Shown here: in pieces, positions 1 to 8,961 of the stretch
How positions within the stretch are numbered: the stretch's first letter is position 1
How the letters are laid out: each line of letters begins with the position of its first letter
Assembly: GCF_001685025.1 (NCBI RefSeq)
Contig: NZ_MAYU01000001.1
Coordinates: 124,001-188,000 of the forward strand
Source: Bacillus sp. FJAT-27225
GTDB taxonomy: Bacteria; Bacillota; Bacilli; Bacillales; Cytobacillaceae
Direction of reading: 5' to 3'
DNA length: 64,000 nt
Position numbers and translations under genes: made by a program
Notes under the pieces: model-generated
What the model was told of the DNA's origin: nothing
What the model saw: the letters and a program-made list of their open reading frames with translations, nothing else
Databases searched by the model: none

Positions 1-24
1 ATTTTTCAATTTCGATAAATGAAG

Positions 25-57
25 AAAAGCATGAACGATTGTGATCATGCTTTTTTT
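25..57. terminator. Hairpin terminator, possibly bidirectional
   Basis: Ten-base inverted repeat AAAAGCATGA / TCATGCTTTT around a 10-base loop, followed by seven T residues on the plus strand. The plus reading would end a gene lying before the window. The minus reading could also end the small ORF at 96-245, although its U-tract is weaker. Confidence 0.7.
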
Positions 58-95
58 ACCCTTTATGATTCAAAAGGGAAAGTCTTATAACGGCC

Positions 96-245
96 TTATT
101 CTTTTTCTTCCCTGGCAAAATTGTAGCCGGATGTAGCCTTTGCTTCCGGAAAAACGCCAAGCTCCTTCGCCACTTCCTCCCGGATTCGATTGAATTTTTC
201 ATTAACCCTTTTTTCTAGCTCGCGGTTGTTGTTTTCTGGCATCAT
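96..245 (-). CDS. Small hypothetical protein, faintly SASP-like (49 aa)
   Basis: A 49-residue reading frame starts with tandem ATGs (245 and 242) preceded by GGGAG at good spacing. The product is charged and helical with no signal or membrane segment. The segment REEVAKELGV followed by ATSGYNFA faintly recalls the EIAxEFGV core of alpha/beta small acid-soluble spore proteins, but it lacks the second conserved block, so this is only a resemblance. It is followed on the minus strand by the hairpin at 25-57. No function can be assigned with confidence. The good ribosome binding site and compact composition support a real gene. Confidence 0.55.
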   Translation of the reverse strand: MMPENNNRELEKRVNEKFNRIREEVAKELGVFPEAKATSGYNFAREEKE

Positions 246-1046
246 GGTCACTCCCTGGCCGAAGATGAATTTCCAATCTTAGTTTGTGCAGCAAGTGGAT
301 ATTAATTCTTTTATGTGTCTTGAAAAAGATATTCACGCCAAATAGGTTGAGCAATACAGTCCAATTGCAAATGGATAGCCCTGCTGTTAATATGACTACA
401 TCATAAGGACGAGTATTTTTTTCAGCAAAAGTGCGTGTGCGCAAATGGACGAACAGTTTCAAATTTCATTGAAGACTATTCAATTTCTTTCCCCGTGAAT
501 TAATCAAGGATTTCAATTCGTCTTTGTCGTTAGCGGGAAATAACGATTGAGATTGATATCCAGTTTTATATATTGAAGGAACAGGAATTGCTCGTCCTCA
601 ATCGGAACCAGCTTTTTCAGGCAAAAGGCCATCGAGCATTAAGGTAATTCATTTTTTTGATATTCAAAAAGCGATACGTTGATAAAGCCCTTGTTGCGCA
701 AAGCCAGCAATGGCTTTTTTGCGATTTTATAAAGGGATAAAATTTTTACTAATAAACCATTTTCTATTCCCATGCCGCCGCTATATAAACCTTTTTTCGA
801 AAGAGGTATAATAACGGCCTTCTTTTTATGATGAGTGGCTGCGAGTAAAATAATTAACTTTTATTGCCGAGAGAGGGGCAATTTACGACCTAATTTAAAT
901 TCGAATGTTATTTTACAATAGAAAAGGGAAGAGTGACGAAGGAAGGTACGCCATAATTATTCGGGCCATTGGTTATGGGATAAATGATTCAGCAAAAAAC
1001 GGAAATACTATCAACAATCTTACATCTTAGTTTTTTCGACAGAATT
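246..1046. other. Gene-poor stretch before the MFS gene
   Basis: About 800 bases with no convincing gene. An open frame on the minus strand (about 202-462) overlaps the small ORF at 96-245, lacks a good ribosome binding site and is not protein-like in composition. A short hairpin (AAAGCC / GGCTTT near 702-721, followed by T residues) may be an old terminator. The rest is AT-rich and probably carries the MFS promoter, which I could not place. Confidence 0.5.
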
Positions 1047-1059
1047 AGGAGGTTTTATC

Positions 1060-2487
1060 GTGGAAACAAGTTACAAAGGTACAGATAAAATGATTATCGG
1101 TATTGTGTTTGGGGTCATTACATTCTGGCTGTTCGCCCAGGCAATGGTGAATGTGGTACCGGCTGTACAAAAAGATTTAGGAATACCAATAGAAACGGTG
1201 AACATTGCAATTAGCGTGACCGCTTTGTTCTCGGGTATGTTTATCGTTGCGGCTGGTGGACTTGCCGATAAAATTGGCCGTAAAAAAATAGCTAATATTG
1301 GTTTTATTTTAAGTATTATCGGTTCACTTTGTCTCGTATTTGCACAAGGTGCTGCATTGTTGGTTATCGGCCGTATCATCCAGGGGCTTTCAGCTGCATT
1401 TATCATGCCTTCGACAATTGCATTAATGAAAGCATATTTTGAAGGGAAAGACCGGCAGCGTGCCCTAAGTTATTGGTCAATCGGTTCATGGGGCGGCTCA
1501 GGGGTTGCTTCTTTTGCGGGTGGTGCTATTGCGACCTATTTGGGGTGGAGATGGATTTTTATTTTTTCCATCATTTTCGCCATTATTGGGATGTTTTTAT
1601 TGAAAGATACACCAGAGAGCAAACAAGAATCTGCAGGCAAATTCAGATTTGATTACACTGGTTTAGTTATTTTCATCATTACCATGCTTGCGTTGAATGT
1701 ATTTATTAACTACGGTTCTGACCTTGGCTGGACAAGCCCGCTTACCCTCGCCTTATTAGCGATTACGGTTGTAGGTTTAATTGTCTTTATTAGAGTGGAA
1801 AAGAGTAAAGAGGTCGTTTTAATCGATTTTGCCGTTTTTAAAAACATGCCATATACCGGTGCAACTATTTCCAACTTTTTGCTGAATGCGATTGCGGGTA
1901 CACTCGTTGTAGCGAATACGTATGTACAAATGGGGCGTGGATTTAATTCATTCCAGTCAGGTATGCTTTCCCTTGGCTATTTGGTTGCCGTACTTTCAAT
2001 GATCCGGGTCGGGGAGAAAATTTTACAAAAAGTTGGCGCGAAATCCCCTATGGTTTGGGGAACGATTATTACGACGATCGGTGTGGCAATGATGGGCTTG
2101 ACGTTCCTGCCTGACCTTCCATACACAATTATCGTCTTCATTGGTTTCGCACTATTTGGCCTTGGGCTTGGCATTTACGCCACTCCGTCAACGGATACGT
2201 CTGTATCAAACGCACCTGCTGACAAAGTCGGTGAAGCAGCCGGGGTGTATAAAATGGCCAGCTCACTTGGAAGTGCATTTGGTGTCGCGATTTCAGCGGC
2301 AGTCTATGCTGCAATCTCGGCGAATGGAAGCCTTGAAACAGCTGCAACAACAGGGATTATCGTAAATGTCCTATTCGGTATCCTGTCACTATTATCAATC
2401 ATCTTCCTGGTTCCTGCAGATGCTGGTAAAACGTCTGCTGATTCGAGTAAAACACAGTCTGGCAGCAGGAAGCCGGTTACTGAGTGA
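1060..2487 (+). CDS. MFS multidrug efflux transporter, DHA2-like
   Basis: Integral membrane proton-driven drug exporter of the major facilitator superfamily, 475 aa. Visible signatures are motif A GGLADKIGRKK (residues 66-76), motif B around R105 (RIIQG) and a glycine-rich motif C region at 142-155 (GSWGGSGVASFAGG), which points to a drug:H+ antiporter. The arrangement of hydrophobic segments and the length fit the DHA2 branch (SdrM/QacA/LmrB-like). The start is GTG with AGGAGG six to eight bases upstream. It appears monocistronic: a dispersed repeat and a hairpin follow. The substrate cannot be deduced. Confidence 0.88.
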   Translation: METSYKGTDKMIIGIVFGVITFWLFAQAMVNVVPAVQKDLGIPIETVNIAISVTALFSGMFIVAAGGLADKIGRKKIANIGFILSIIGSLCLVFAQGAALLVIGRIIQGLSAAFIMPSTIALMKAYFEGKDRQRALSYWSIGSWGGSGVASFAGGAIATYLGWRWIFIFSIIFAIIGMFLLKDTPESKQESAGKFRFDYTGLVIFIITMLALNVFINYGSDLGWTSPLTLALLAITVVGLIVFIRVEKSKEVVLIDFAVFKNMPYTGATISNFLLNAIAGTLVVANTYVQMGRGFNSFQSGMLSLGYLVAVLSMIRVGEKILQKVGAKSPMVWGTIITTIGVAMMGLTFLPDLPYTIIVFIGFALFGLGLGIYATPSTDTSVSNAPADKVGEAAGVYKMASSLGSAFGVAISAAVYAAISANGSLETAATTGIIVNVLFGILSLLSIIFLVPADAGKTSADSSKTQSGSRKPVTE

Positions 2488-2640
2488 ACACAAAGGCGGA
2501 AGCGCCTTGGTCATCGCCGTACAAAATGGAGGGGCTTCGACTGAGATAAAGGAATCACGAAGAGCGCTAGCGATTCGATGATGACTTATCGTAGGGAGGA
2601 GGACTGAAGTTTGCTAGGCGATAGGCGCTGGAGCTAGAGG
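2488..2640 (+). repeat. Bacillaceae-type dispersed intergenic repeat
   Basis: This GC-richer segment directly follows the MFS stop codon. It opens with an imperfect palindrome (AAGGCGGAAGCGCCTT) and ends with the block GGCGCTGGAGCTAGA. From memory, both end blocks recur between genes in many Bacillaceae genomes, so I read it as one copy of a family-wide dispersed repeat. Composition differs from the flanks and it encodes no plausible protein. There is only one copy in this window, so the assignment rests on recall. Confidence 0.55.
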
Positions 2641-2650
2641 TAAAGAAATA

Positions 2651-2675
2651 AAACGCCACATTAAGTGGCGTTTTT
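2651..2675 (+). terminator. Rho-independent terminator
   Basis: AACGCCAC / GTGGCGTT stem with a five-base loop and five T residues. It ends transcription from the MFS gene and the repeat. Confidence 0.8.
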
Positions 2676-2710
2676 AAAAATATACAGAATATAGAAGGGA
2701 AGGAAACATC

Positions 2711-3898
2711 ATGAAAGAAAAATTAATGCAAATGCTGGAATCCCGCGAGGATGAAATCATTAAAATTCGCAGGCATTTACATGAAAATCCTGAACTTTCC
2801 TTTGAGGAAGAAAAAACAGCTCAATATATCCTTGATTTTTATAAAGGCAAGGACGTAGAAGTTCAATCGAATGTTGGAAATGGCTATGGAATTGTTGTGA
2901 CCATTAAGGGTGGCAAGCCTGGAAAAAACATTGGCCTCCGCGCGGATTTTGATGCGCTGCCGATTGTTGAAGAGGCAGATGTACCTTTTAAGTCGAAGAA
3001 CGAAGGTGTCATGCATGCGTGCGGCCATGATGGCCATACAGCGTACTTGCTCGTTCTCGCTGATTGCCTGATTCAGTTGAAGGATGAAATTCCTGGTACG
3101 ATTAAAATCATCCATCAGCATGCCGAGGAAGTTCCTCCAGGCGGGGCAAAGAGCATTGTAGAGTCCGGGGTACTTGATGATTTGGACCATGTTTTCGGCA
3201 TTCATTTGCTGCCAATGGGTCCAGCCGGCCTAGTTGGCTATCACGCTGGATATTCGTTTAACGGCAGGGCGTATATGAAATTAAAGATTCAAGGTAAAGG
3301 CGGCCATGGTTCATCCCCGCATCTTGCGAATGATGCAATTGTAGCAGGCGCCCATTTTGTCACAGCTGTCCAAACGATTATCAGCCGCCGTCTCAATCCA
3401 TTTGAAATTGGAGTCATTACGATTGGTTCTTTTGATGGAAAGGGAACATTCAATGTCATTAAAGACAGCGTCGAGCTTGAAGGCGATATCCGTTACATGG
3501 AGGTTAAAACAAGAGAAACGATTGAAAAAGAGATTAAGCGTCTTTCTAAAGGGCTTGAAGCAGAATTTGGTGTGACTTGTGATTTGACGTATGAGAATGA
3601 TTACCCGCCTTTATACAATGACCCTGAGCTAACAGCCAAGGTTGCGGAGTATCTCAACAATGCCAATGATAAACATATTAAGGAAGTCAAAGAATTTCCA
3701 GCAATGCCGCCGTCAGAAGACTTTGCATACTATGCCGAAAAATTCCCTTCCTGCTTCTTTTTCATTGCTTGTACTCCTAAAGGGGTGGAGAAGCCTTATT
3801 TTAACCATAATCCTAAATTTGATATCGATGAAGATGCGCTGCTTGTTGCAGCCAAAGCAGTTGGACATGTAGTATGTGGGTTTTATGGGCTGGATTAG
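2711..3898 (+). CDS. M20 family amidohydrolase (N-acyl-amino-acid hydrolase type)
   Basis: Cytosolic di-metal amidohydrolase of peptidase family M20D, 395 aa, which removes an acyl group from an N-acylated amino acid. Visible metal-site motifs are MHACGHDGH (residues 101-109, with the M20D cysteine ligand C104) and QHAEE (136-140), whose first E is the usual catalytic base. A dimerisation insert (about 180-290) follows, and the C-terminal NHNPKFDIDEDAL block is typical. The start ATG has GGAAGG upstream. The gene stands alone between two terminators. N-acetyldiaminopimelate deacetylase or hippurate hydrolase activity are alternatives that cannot be separated by eye. Confidence 0.9.
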   Translation: MKEKLMQMLESREDEIIKIRRHLHENPELSFEEEKTAQYILDFYKGKDVEVQSNVGNGYGIVVTIKGGKPGKNIGLRADFDALPIVEEADVPFKSKNEGVMHACGHDGHTAYLLVLADCLIQLKDEIPGTIKIIHQHAEEVPPGGAKSIVESGVLDDLDHVFGIHLLPMGPAGLVGYHAGYSFNGRAYMKLKIQGKGGHGSSPHLANDAIVAGAHFVTAVQTIISRRLNPFEIGVITIGSFDGKGTFNVIKDSVELEGDIRYMEVKTRETIEKEIKRLSKGLEAEFGVTCDLTYENDYPPLYNDPELTAKVAEYLNNANDKHIKEVKEFPAMPPSEDFAYYAEKFPSCFFFIACTPKGVEKPYFNHNPKFDIDEDALLVAAKAVGHVVCGFYGLD

Positions 3899-3982
3899 AA
3901 AAAAATAGCAAAATAGGTTGTGAAATGGGTCTGGATAGCCTGATGCTCCTTGAGTTATAATGAATTGTCGATGAAAGATAGA

Positions 3983-4016
3983 ATCAGTGGAGGGGTTTTT
4001 CCTCCACTGATTTTTT
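3983..4016 (+). terminator. Rho-independent terminator
   Basis: Perfect 11-base stem ATCAGTGGAGG / CCTCCACTGAT, seven-base loop, then T6. It ends the amidohydrolase transcript. Confidence 0.9.
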
Positions 4017-4042
4017 ACGAATAGTGAAAGGAGGGGTGCCCT

Positions 4043-4666
4043 ATGACATGGGACATTCTTAATATCATTGGTACTCTTGCTTTCGCAATTAGTGGTGCTC
4101 TAATAGCCAGAGAAGAGGATTATGATATCCTTGGTATTTACGTTCTTGGATTTACGACCGCCTTTGGTGGAGGCCTCGTGCGAAACCTGTTAATTGGAGT
4201 CCCAATTGAAGACACCTGGATGCAAGGGAACTTATTTAAAGTAGCCTTGGTTGCGATTACTCTTGTTTTTCTGTTGCCGAATAAGTGGCTTGACCAAATT
4301 AAAAAGTGGATTGTGATTTTCGATGCGATTGGTTTGGCTGCATTTGCCATCCAGGGAGCAAATTATGCTGCTTCAATTGGTGCGCCCCTTATTGCCGTCA
4401 TCATCGCAGCGACGATAACAGGATCAGGCGGCGGAATGATTCGCGATCTTTTCGCCGGCCGAAAACCGATGATTTTTCACTCTGAAATTTATGCTTTATG
4501 GGCAGCACTTGCCGGTTTCGCGATTGGTTTAGGGTTGATTCGCGGGCCTTACATGACAGCGCTCCTGTTGATTCTTATTGTATCCTTAAGGATTATATCC
4601 GTCCGTTATAATTGGAACTTGCCGCACCATATTCCTTATGAAAATAAGAGGAGTTTTGGTGGTTGA
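4043..4666 (+). CDS. Trimeric intracellular cation channel (TRIC/UPF0126) family protein
   Basis: Small integral membrane protein of 207 aa with two tandem glycine-rich repeats, the UPF0126/TRIC architecture of Bacillus YvgT. The first repeat carries GTLAFAISGAL and AFGGGLVRNLLIG; the second carries DAIGLAAFAIQG and TGSGGGMIRDLFAG. About seven hydrophobic segments are evident. Known homologues form trimeric cation (K+-like) channels; the physiological role in bacilli is not settled. The AGGAGGGG ribosome binding site is strong. It is a single-gene unit between hairpins. Confidence 0.88.
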   Translation: MTWDILNIIGTLAFAISGALIAREEDYDILGIYVLGFTTAFGGGLVRNLLIGVPIEDTWMQGNLFKVALVAITLVFLLPNKWLDQIKKWIVIFDAIGLAAFAIQGANYAASIGAPLIAVIIAATITGSGGGMIRDLFAGRKPMIFHSEIYALWAALAGFAIGLGLIRGPYMTALLLILIVSLRIISVRYNWNLPHHIPYENKRSFGG

Positions 4667-4720
4667 ACCAATTTGTAAAGAAGATTGGTTACGTTTTTAT
4701 TATCATAATAGAACAATCTT

Positions 4721-4753
4721 GCACTCATCTTTAGTAAGGATGAGTGCTTTTTA
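4721..4753 (+). terminator. Rho-independent terminator
   Basis: GCACTCATC / GATGAGTGC stem with a nine-base loop and a T5 tail, downstream of the TRIC gene. Confidence 0.85.
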
Positions 4754-4855
4754 GTACATAATAATAGAACCGGGTTGTTCGTAACTTACCGCGTTTTACG
4801 TACAGGGCAGGTTTTTTTAAAAAAGGAGAAATGGTCCCTGTTTAGGAGAGATTCA

Positions 4856-6778
4856 ATGAAAAATATTATAAAAGGTGCTTTAACCATTAAGAAGACTCCG
4901 TTTCCATGGGAGCGGGGAATTTCTGCGGGAATCTGTTCCGGAGTGCCGGTTCTGATTGGAATACTTCTTGGAAATTTTCAATATGGGCTTTTTGCAGGGA
5001 TAGGAGGATTTTCTTACCTGTATGTCTGGAATGAACCGTATCCACAGCGTGCCAAGAAAATCTTTTTAGTGGCACTTGGGCTTGCTGTTTCGCATGGCTT
5101 GGGCATCCTTACTGCTCCATCACCGTTCGTTTTTGCCGTCATACTAGGTTTGATTGGAGCAGTCGGGACGTTTATTTTTGGCGCGTTACGTATCCCGGGG
5201 CCTGCATCCATCTTTTTTGTTATCGTATTTGCTATGACTTCAGCATCAGCTGTTGATCCAGCAATGGCACCATTGCGTGCCGGCCTTGTTTTTCTCGGAG
5301 GTATGTTTGCATGGCTAGTAGCAATGGTGGGCTGGTTCTTTTATCCACATCGCCCTGAAACAAAGTCAGTAAAAAGGGTGTATTCGGAATTGGCGTCACT
5401 CGTTGATTCGGTTGGAACAGACAAGTTTACCGCTGCTAGAGAAAGGACAGTTTCAGCGTTGACCAATGCAGAGTCAGCTTTATTGGCTGGTTATGTTTCA
5501 TGGAAAAGTTCAACGCTTTTCAAACGCCTTTATTTATTAAAAGACCAGGCGAATTCTATATTTTTGGATATCCTTGAAATGACTGCAAAGGGCAGGACAA
5601 GTCTGCCAGCAGCTGTAGGGGAATCGATAAAGGTTCTGGCCCAGTCTATCGATCATATGCGGAGTGAACCAAATAAAATTCCACAGCCGGATGAAACCGA
5701 CCAAGCTTTGGATCGGTTGTTTTCTAAAATCTATGATGCCGAAGCAATCATGAATGAGCCGGTTTCAAGGGTTAATCAGGATTTGAAATTATCGAAACCG
5801 CCTATGACGAGCATCTTATTGGATGCATTTGATAAAAATTCAATTGTGTTTCTCTCTTCCTTAAAGTATGGACTAGTCCTTATGGCGGCAGGGATGATTG
5901 CTTTCTCATTCGATTTTCAACGTTCCTTTTGGATTCCGGTGTCTTGTGGTGCTGTGATGCTGGGCTCTACTGTAATCAGTACTTTTCATCGGGCGATTCA
6001 AAGGGCGATTGGGACAACGCTGGGGATAATAATCGCCACTATTATCCTCTCGACCCATCCAACAGGGGTAATGGTCGCTCTCACTATTATGGTTCTCGGT
6101 GGTTTGATAGAGCTTCTTATGGTACGGAATTATGCTTTGGCGGTCCTATTTATTACACCTAACTCTTTGTTGATTGCTGAAAGTACCACTCAGATTCATA
6201 ATCTGTCTTATTTTGCTACAGTGAGAATTATCGATATTCTTATTGGAGCCGCGCTTGGCCTAATCGGTGTCATGTTGATAGGCAGACGATCTGCGTCAAG
6301 CCGGCTTCCTCACTTAATCGCAAAAACAATTCGCAGCCAGGCTCAGCTTTTTTTCAAATTGTTTTCGGGAGAACCAAGTGGCTCTTCATTAAATGAGAGC
6401 AGAAAACGCAGTAAGATGCGTACGAATCTAATCAATTTGAGGACGTTATACAATACCGCATTAGGTGAAATACCGAGAAATAGAATGATTTTGGAGTACT
6501 TGTCACCGGCAATATTTTCAATGGAACAGCTGGGATATTTGCTTGAATCGAGCTCAAATGAATCAAAACGGCCCATTCTCTCTGATGAAATTCTCGCAAA
6601 TTTCCTTCTTGTTTTTGAATCAATGGCAAAATCAGCTGAAGAACACGAAATGATAACGAAAATGGAAGTCCCTGAGATAGAAGGCTTCTCTAAATTACAA
6701 AAGGAAATTAAATCACTCCAGGAAGCATTGCAGTTGGCAGAAACTCAGATTAACAGCGCCAAACTATCTGTATCTTAA
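4856..6778 (+). CDS. FUSC family / aromatic acid exporter-like membrane protein
   Basis: A 640-aa membrane protein with two hydrophobic halves (about residues 20-150 and 345-480), each a cluster of about six short membrane segments. Each half is followed by a long soluble helical region. This arrangement matches FUSC/AaeB-like exporters, proposed to extrude aromatic carboxylates. The upstream in-frame extension to 4775 is not used: ATG 4856 has the better TTAGGAGAG site six bases upstream. The hairpin at 6808 ends the transcript. The substrate is unknown. Confidence 0.8.
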   Translation: MKNIIKGALTIKKTPFPWERGISAGICSGVPVLIGILLGNFQYGLFAGIGGFSYLYVWNEPYPQRAKKIFLVALGLAVSHGLGILTAPSPFVFAVILGLIGAVGTFIFGALRIPGPASIFFVIVFAMTSASAVDPAMAPLRAGLVFLGGMFAWLVAMVGWFFYPHRPETKSVKRVYSELASLVDSVGTDKFTAARERTVSALTNAESALLAGYVSWKSSTLFKRLYLLKDQANSIFLDILEMTAKGRTSLPAAVGESIKVLAQSIDHMRSEPNKIPQPDETDQALDRLFSKIYDAEAIMNEPVSRVNQDLKLSKPPMTSILLDAFDKNSIVFLSSLKYGLVLMAAGMIAFSFDFQRSFWIPVSCGAVMLGSTVISTFHRAIQRAIGTTLGIIIATIILSTHPTGVMVALTIMVLGGLIELLMVRNYALAVLFITPNSLLIAESTTQIHNLSYFATVRIIDILIGAALGLIGVMLIGRRSASSRLPHLIAKTIRSQAQLFFKLFSGEPSGSSLNESRKRSKMRTNLINLRTLYNTALGEIPRNRMILEYLSPAIFSMEQLGYLLESSSNESKRPILSDEILANFLLVFESMAKSAEEHEMITKMEVPEIEGFSKLQKEIKSLQEALQLAETQINSAKLSVS

Positions 6779-6807
6779 AATTCAAGCCAATATGGCGTAA
6801 CATGATG

Positions 6808-6842
6808 AAATCCTTACTTCATGCAGGAAGTAGGGATTTTTT
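6808..6842 (+). terminator. Rho-independent terminator
   Basis: Thirteen-base stem AAATCCTTACTTC / GAAGTAGGGATTT (one wobble pair), then T6, between the FUSC gene and the GyrI-like gene. Confidence 0.85.
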
Positions 6843-6882
6843 GTCGAAAATTTACTTAATTATTTACGTTAGGAGAGATTAT

Positions 6883-7341
6883 ATGCCATATAAAATCGTA
6901 AAAAAACAATTTAAGCTGGTTGGATTAAAAGGCAATGGGGAATATGGCAATTTCGGGAAAGAAGTTCCCTTCCTTGCAAAGCAATTTTTAAATCGAGCGA
7001 ACGAAGTACCCAATTCGACCGGGACTGAAATTGCATTATTTGAGCCGAAAAAGGATGAGCAGCACAGAATTGGCCAATATTTTGTTGGGTTCATTGTCAA
7101 TGATGAAGTAAATGAAGTACCAGCCGGAATGGATTATATAGAAACGAATAAAAATTACATAACAACCAGAGGAAATATATCCAATGTGGGAAGCCTTCAT
7201 TCGAACTTATTGATTTGGGCAGAAGAACAAGGTTATCAACGAGACCTGGACGCATATATCGTGGAGACTTATCATCCTATTGGAGAAGGCGGGGAAGAGG
7301 TAGAAATCTATTTGCCGATCAAGGAGATTGTGGCGCATTAG
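6883..7341 (+). CDS. GyrI-like / AraC effector-binding domain protein
   Basis: A stand-alone 152-aa effector-binding protein without a DNA-binding domain. It opens with KIVKKQFKLVGLKG, typical of the first strand of GyrI-like (SHS2) small-molecule-binding domains, and ends with VEIYLPIKE, typical of the last strand. The FVGFIVNDEVNEVPAGMDYI segment is also family-like. Members bind hydrophobic ligands or drugs or, like SbmC/GyrI, modulate gyrase. ATG 6883 has TAGGAGAG at good spacing and is preferred over the longer frame from 6802, which would run through the terminator. It lies 24 bases before the broken methyltransferase. Confidence 0.75.
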   Translation: MPYKIVKKQFKLVGLKGNGEYGNFGKEVPFLAKQFLNRANEVPNSTGTEIALFEPKKDEQHRIGQYFVGFIVNDEVNEVPAGMDYIETNKNYITTRGNISNVGSLHSNLLIWAEEQGYQRDLDAYIVETYHPIGEGGEEVEIYLPIKEIVAH

Positions 7342-7365
7342 AACTTTTACAACGGGGGCAAAAAA

Positions 7366-8155
7366 ATGAATGAAATAGAGGCTTGGTACAATACTGCATA
7401 CGACGAATGGCAGCGGTTGGAGCATCATAAAATCGAATTTGATATAACGAAACGTTTCCTTGATGATTTTATTACCGGGGAAGCGTTGGAGATTTTTGAT
7501 ATAGGCGGCGGTCCAGGCAGATATGCCTTGTATTTAGCTGAAAAAGGCCATAATGTCACGCTTTTGGATTTATCCAGAAAATATAGAACTTGCAAAAAGA
7601 AAATCTTTTGAAAAGGGTATCCACCTAAAGGATTACATACATGGAAATGCATTGGAATTGGGAGGAGTGCAGCAACAATTCGACGTTATTCTTTTAATGG
7701 GACCGCTGTATCATTTGATAGAGGAAGCCGATAGGAGAAAAGCGGTTGAAGGGGCATTAAAACTATTGAAGCCCAATGGGATGATTATTGCCTCGTTTAT
7801 TTCCGTCTATGCTCCAATTCAGGATTCATTATCGCACTTGTATCCGATTGAATCTGTACAACGGTTACTTGGTTATTTGCAAAACGGAGAAAATAACGCT
7901 GGAACTGGCTTTACAACCGCCTATTTCTCCACTCCTAAAGAAGCAAGAGAACTTATGAATAGCTTTGGGCCGGAGGAAATGGTATTCGCAGGGGTTGAGA
8001 ATATCTTGGGCAGTAAGGAAAATGAAATAAATAAGTTGGACGATAATGAATACAGGAAGTGGCTCGAAATAGGATATCAGTTGAGCACTGATGAATCTCT
8101 GCTAGGTACAAGCCAGCATCTTTTGTATATTGGGCAGAAAGAAATTCATACATAA
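7366..8155 (+). pseudogene. SAM-dependent methyltransferase, frameshifted
   Basis: The 5' part (7366 to about 7575) encodes a class I methyltransferase N-terminus with the SAM-binding glycine motif FDIGGGPGRYAL and the acidic motif II LLDLS. Reading then continues in another frame (from about 7575) with PENIELAKRKS and the motif DVILLMGPLYHLI. Loss of one base near 7575 (between TTATC and CAGAAAA) explains both halves; repaired, it would encode about 262 aa. A GGGGGC ribosome binding site precedes the start. This is either a true pseudogene or a read error. A terminator-like hairpin follows. Confidence 0.85.
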
Positions 8156-8156
8156 A

Positions 8157-8195
8157 GGAAATTGTTGCTCTTCCCAAGGCGAACAATTTCTCTTT
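8157..8195 (+). terminator. Probable terminator
   Basis: GAAATTGTT / AACAATTTC stem with a longer loop closed by GC pairs and a short T-rich tail, directly after the methyltransferase stop. Confidence 0.5.
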
Positions 8196-8308
8196 ACCAG
8201 TCTAAAACGGAAAATATTGTTCTTCCCATAATAATATTAATGAAAGTAGACTCCTGTGAAAACATTCAAGCAAAAAACGGGAAGTAAAAATACTTACAGG
8301 GAGATAAA

Positions 8309-8869
8309 ATGAAGACGAAATTATTACCAAGGGTTTATTTGAGGGAAATAACATTAAATGATACAGAGGATCGTTACAAATGGTGTCTTGACAAAGAAGT
8401 AACGAAGTATTTAAATTTGCCGGAGAAATACCCTCCCTTCAGTAGAGAAGAGACCCGGGATTGGATTAACTTGTGCATACAAAAGAAAAACGGGTATGAA
8501 CAAAAAGCAATCATAACAGAAGAAGGTAAACATATAGGATGGGTTGATTTAAAAAATATCGACAAGTTAAACAAGCATGCAGAATTAGGAATAGCCATTG
8601 GAGACAAAAGCTACTGGGGCAAAGGATACGGGTTATCTGCAATGAACGAAATGCTTCTCTGGGGATTTAAAGAATTAGGGCTAAACAAGATTTGGCTTAG
8701 AGTATAAATTGATAATGAAAAAGCAATTAAATCATATAGGAAAATGGGATATATCGAAGAAGGCATATTAAGGCAAGACAGATTAAGAAACGGTGAATTT
8801 GTAGATCGTTTAAGGATGAGTATTCTTAAACATGAGTTCTTCAGCGAGCTTTGCGAGGAAACCAGCTAG
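8309..8869 (+). pseudogene. GNAT N-acetyltransferase with an in-frame stop
   Basis: RimJ/RimL-type GNAT acetyltransferase. The intact 132 codons include VYLREITLND, the beta-strand GWVDLKNID and the acetyl-CoA pyrophosphate loop YWGKGYGLSAM. A TAA at 8705-8707 interrupts exactly where the family continues; the same frame goes on after it with IDNEKAIKSYRKMGY and VDRLRMSIL up to TAG at 8867. One substitution therefore turned a sense codon into stop. The truncated form lacks the final strand and helix that bind CoA, so it should be inactive unless the stop is read through. Confidence 0.85.
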
Positions 8870-8961
8870 TTCAAAATCAATGTGTTGTTATTGAACGAAA
8901 GGGGAACTTGGGTTAAAAGGAAAAACTAAACTATTCGCTAATAGAGGTGAAATAATAATTT

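Noticed and set aside
202-462. 86-codon minus-strand open frame
   Set aside because: It overlaps the better-supported 49-aa gene, lacks a ribosome binding site and has an unlikely composition.
1071-1406. 111-codon minus-strand frame inside the MFS gene
   Set aside because: Shadow of the efflux pump; antisense of membrane-helix codons.
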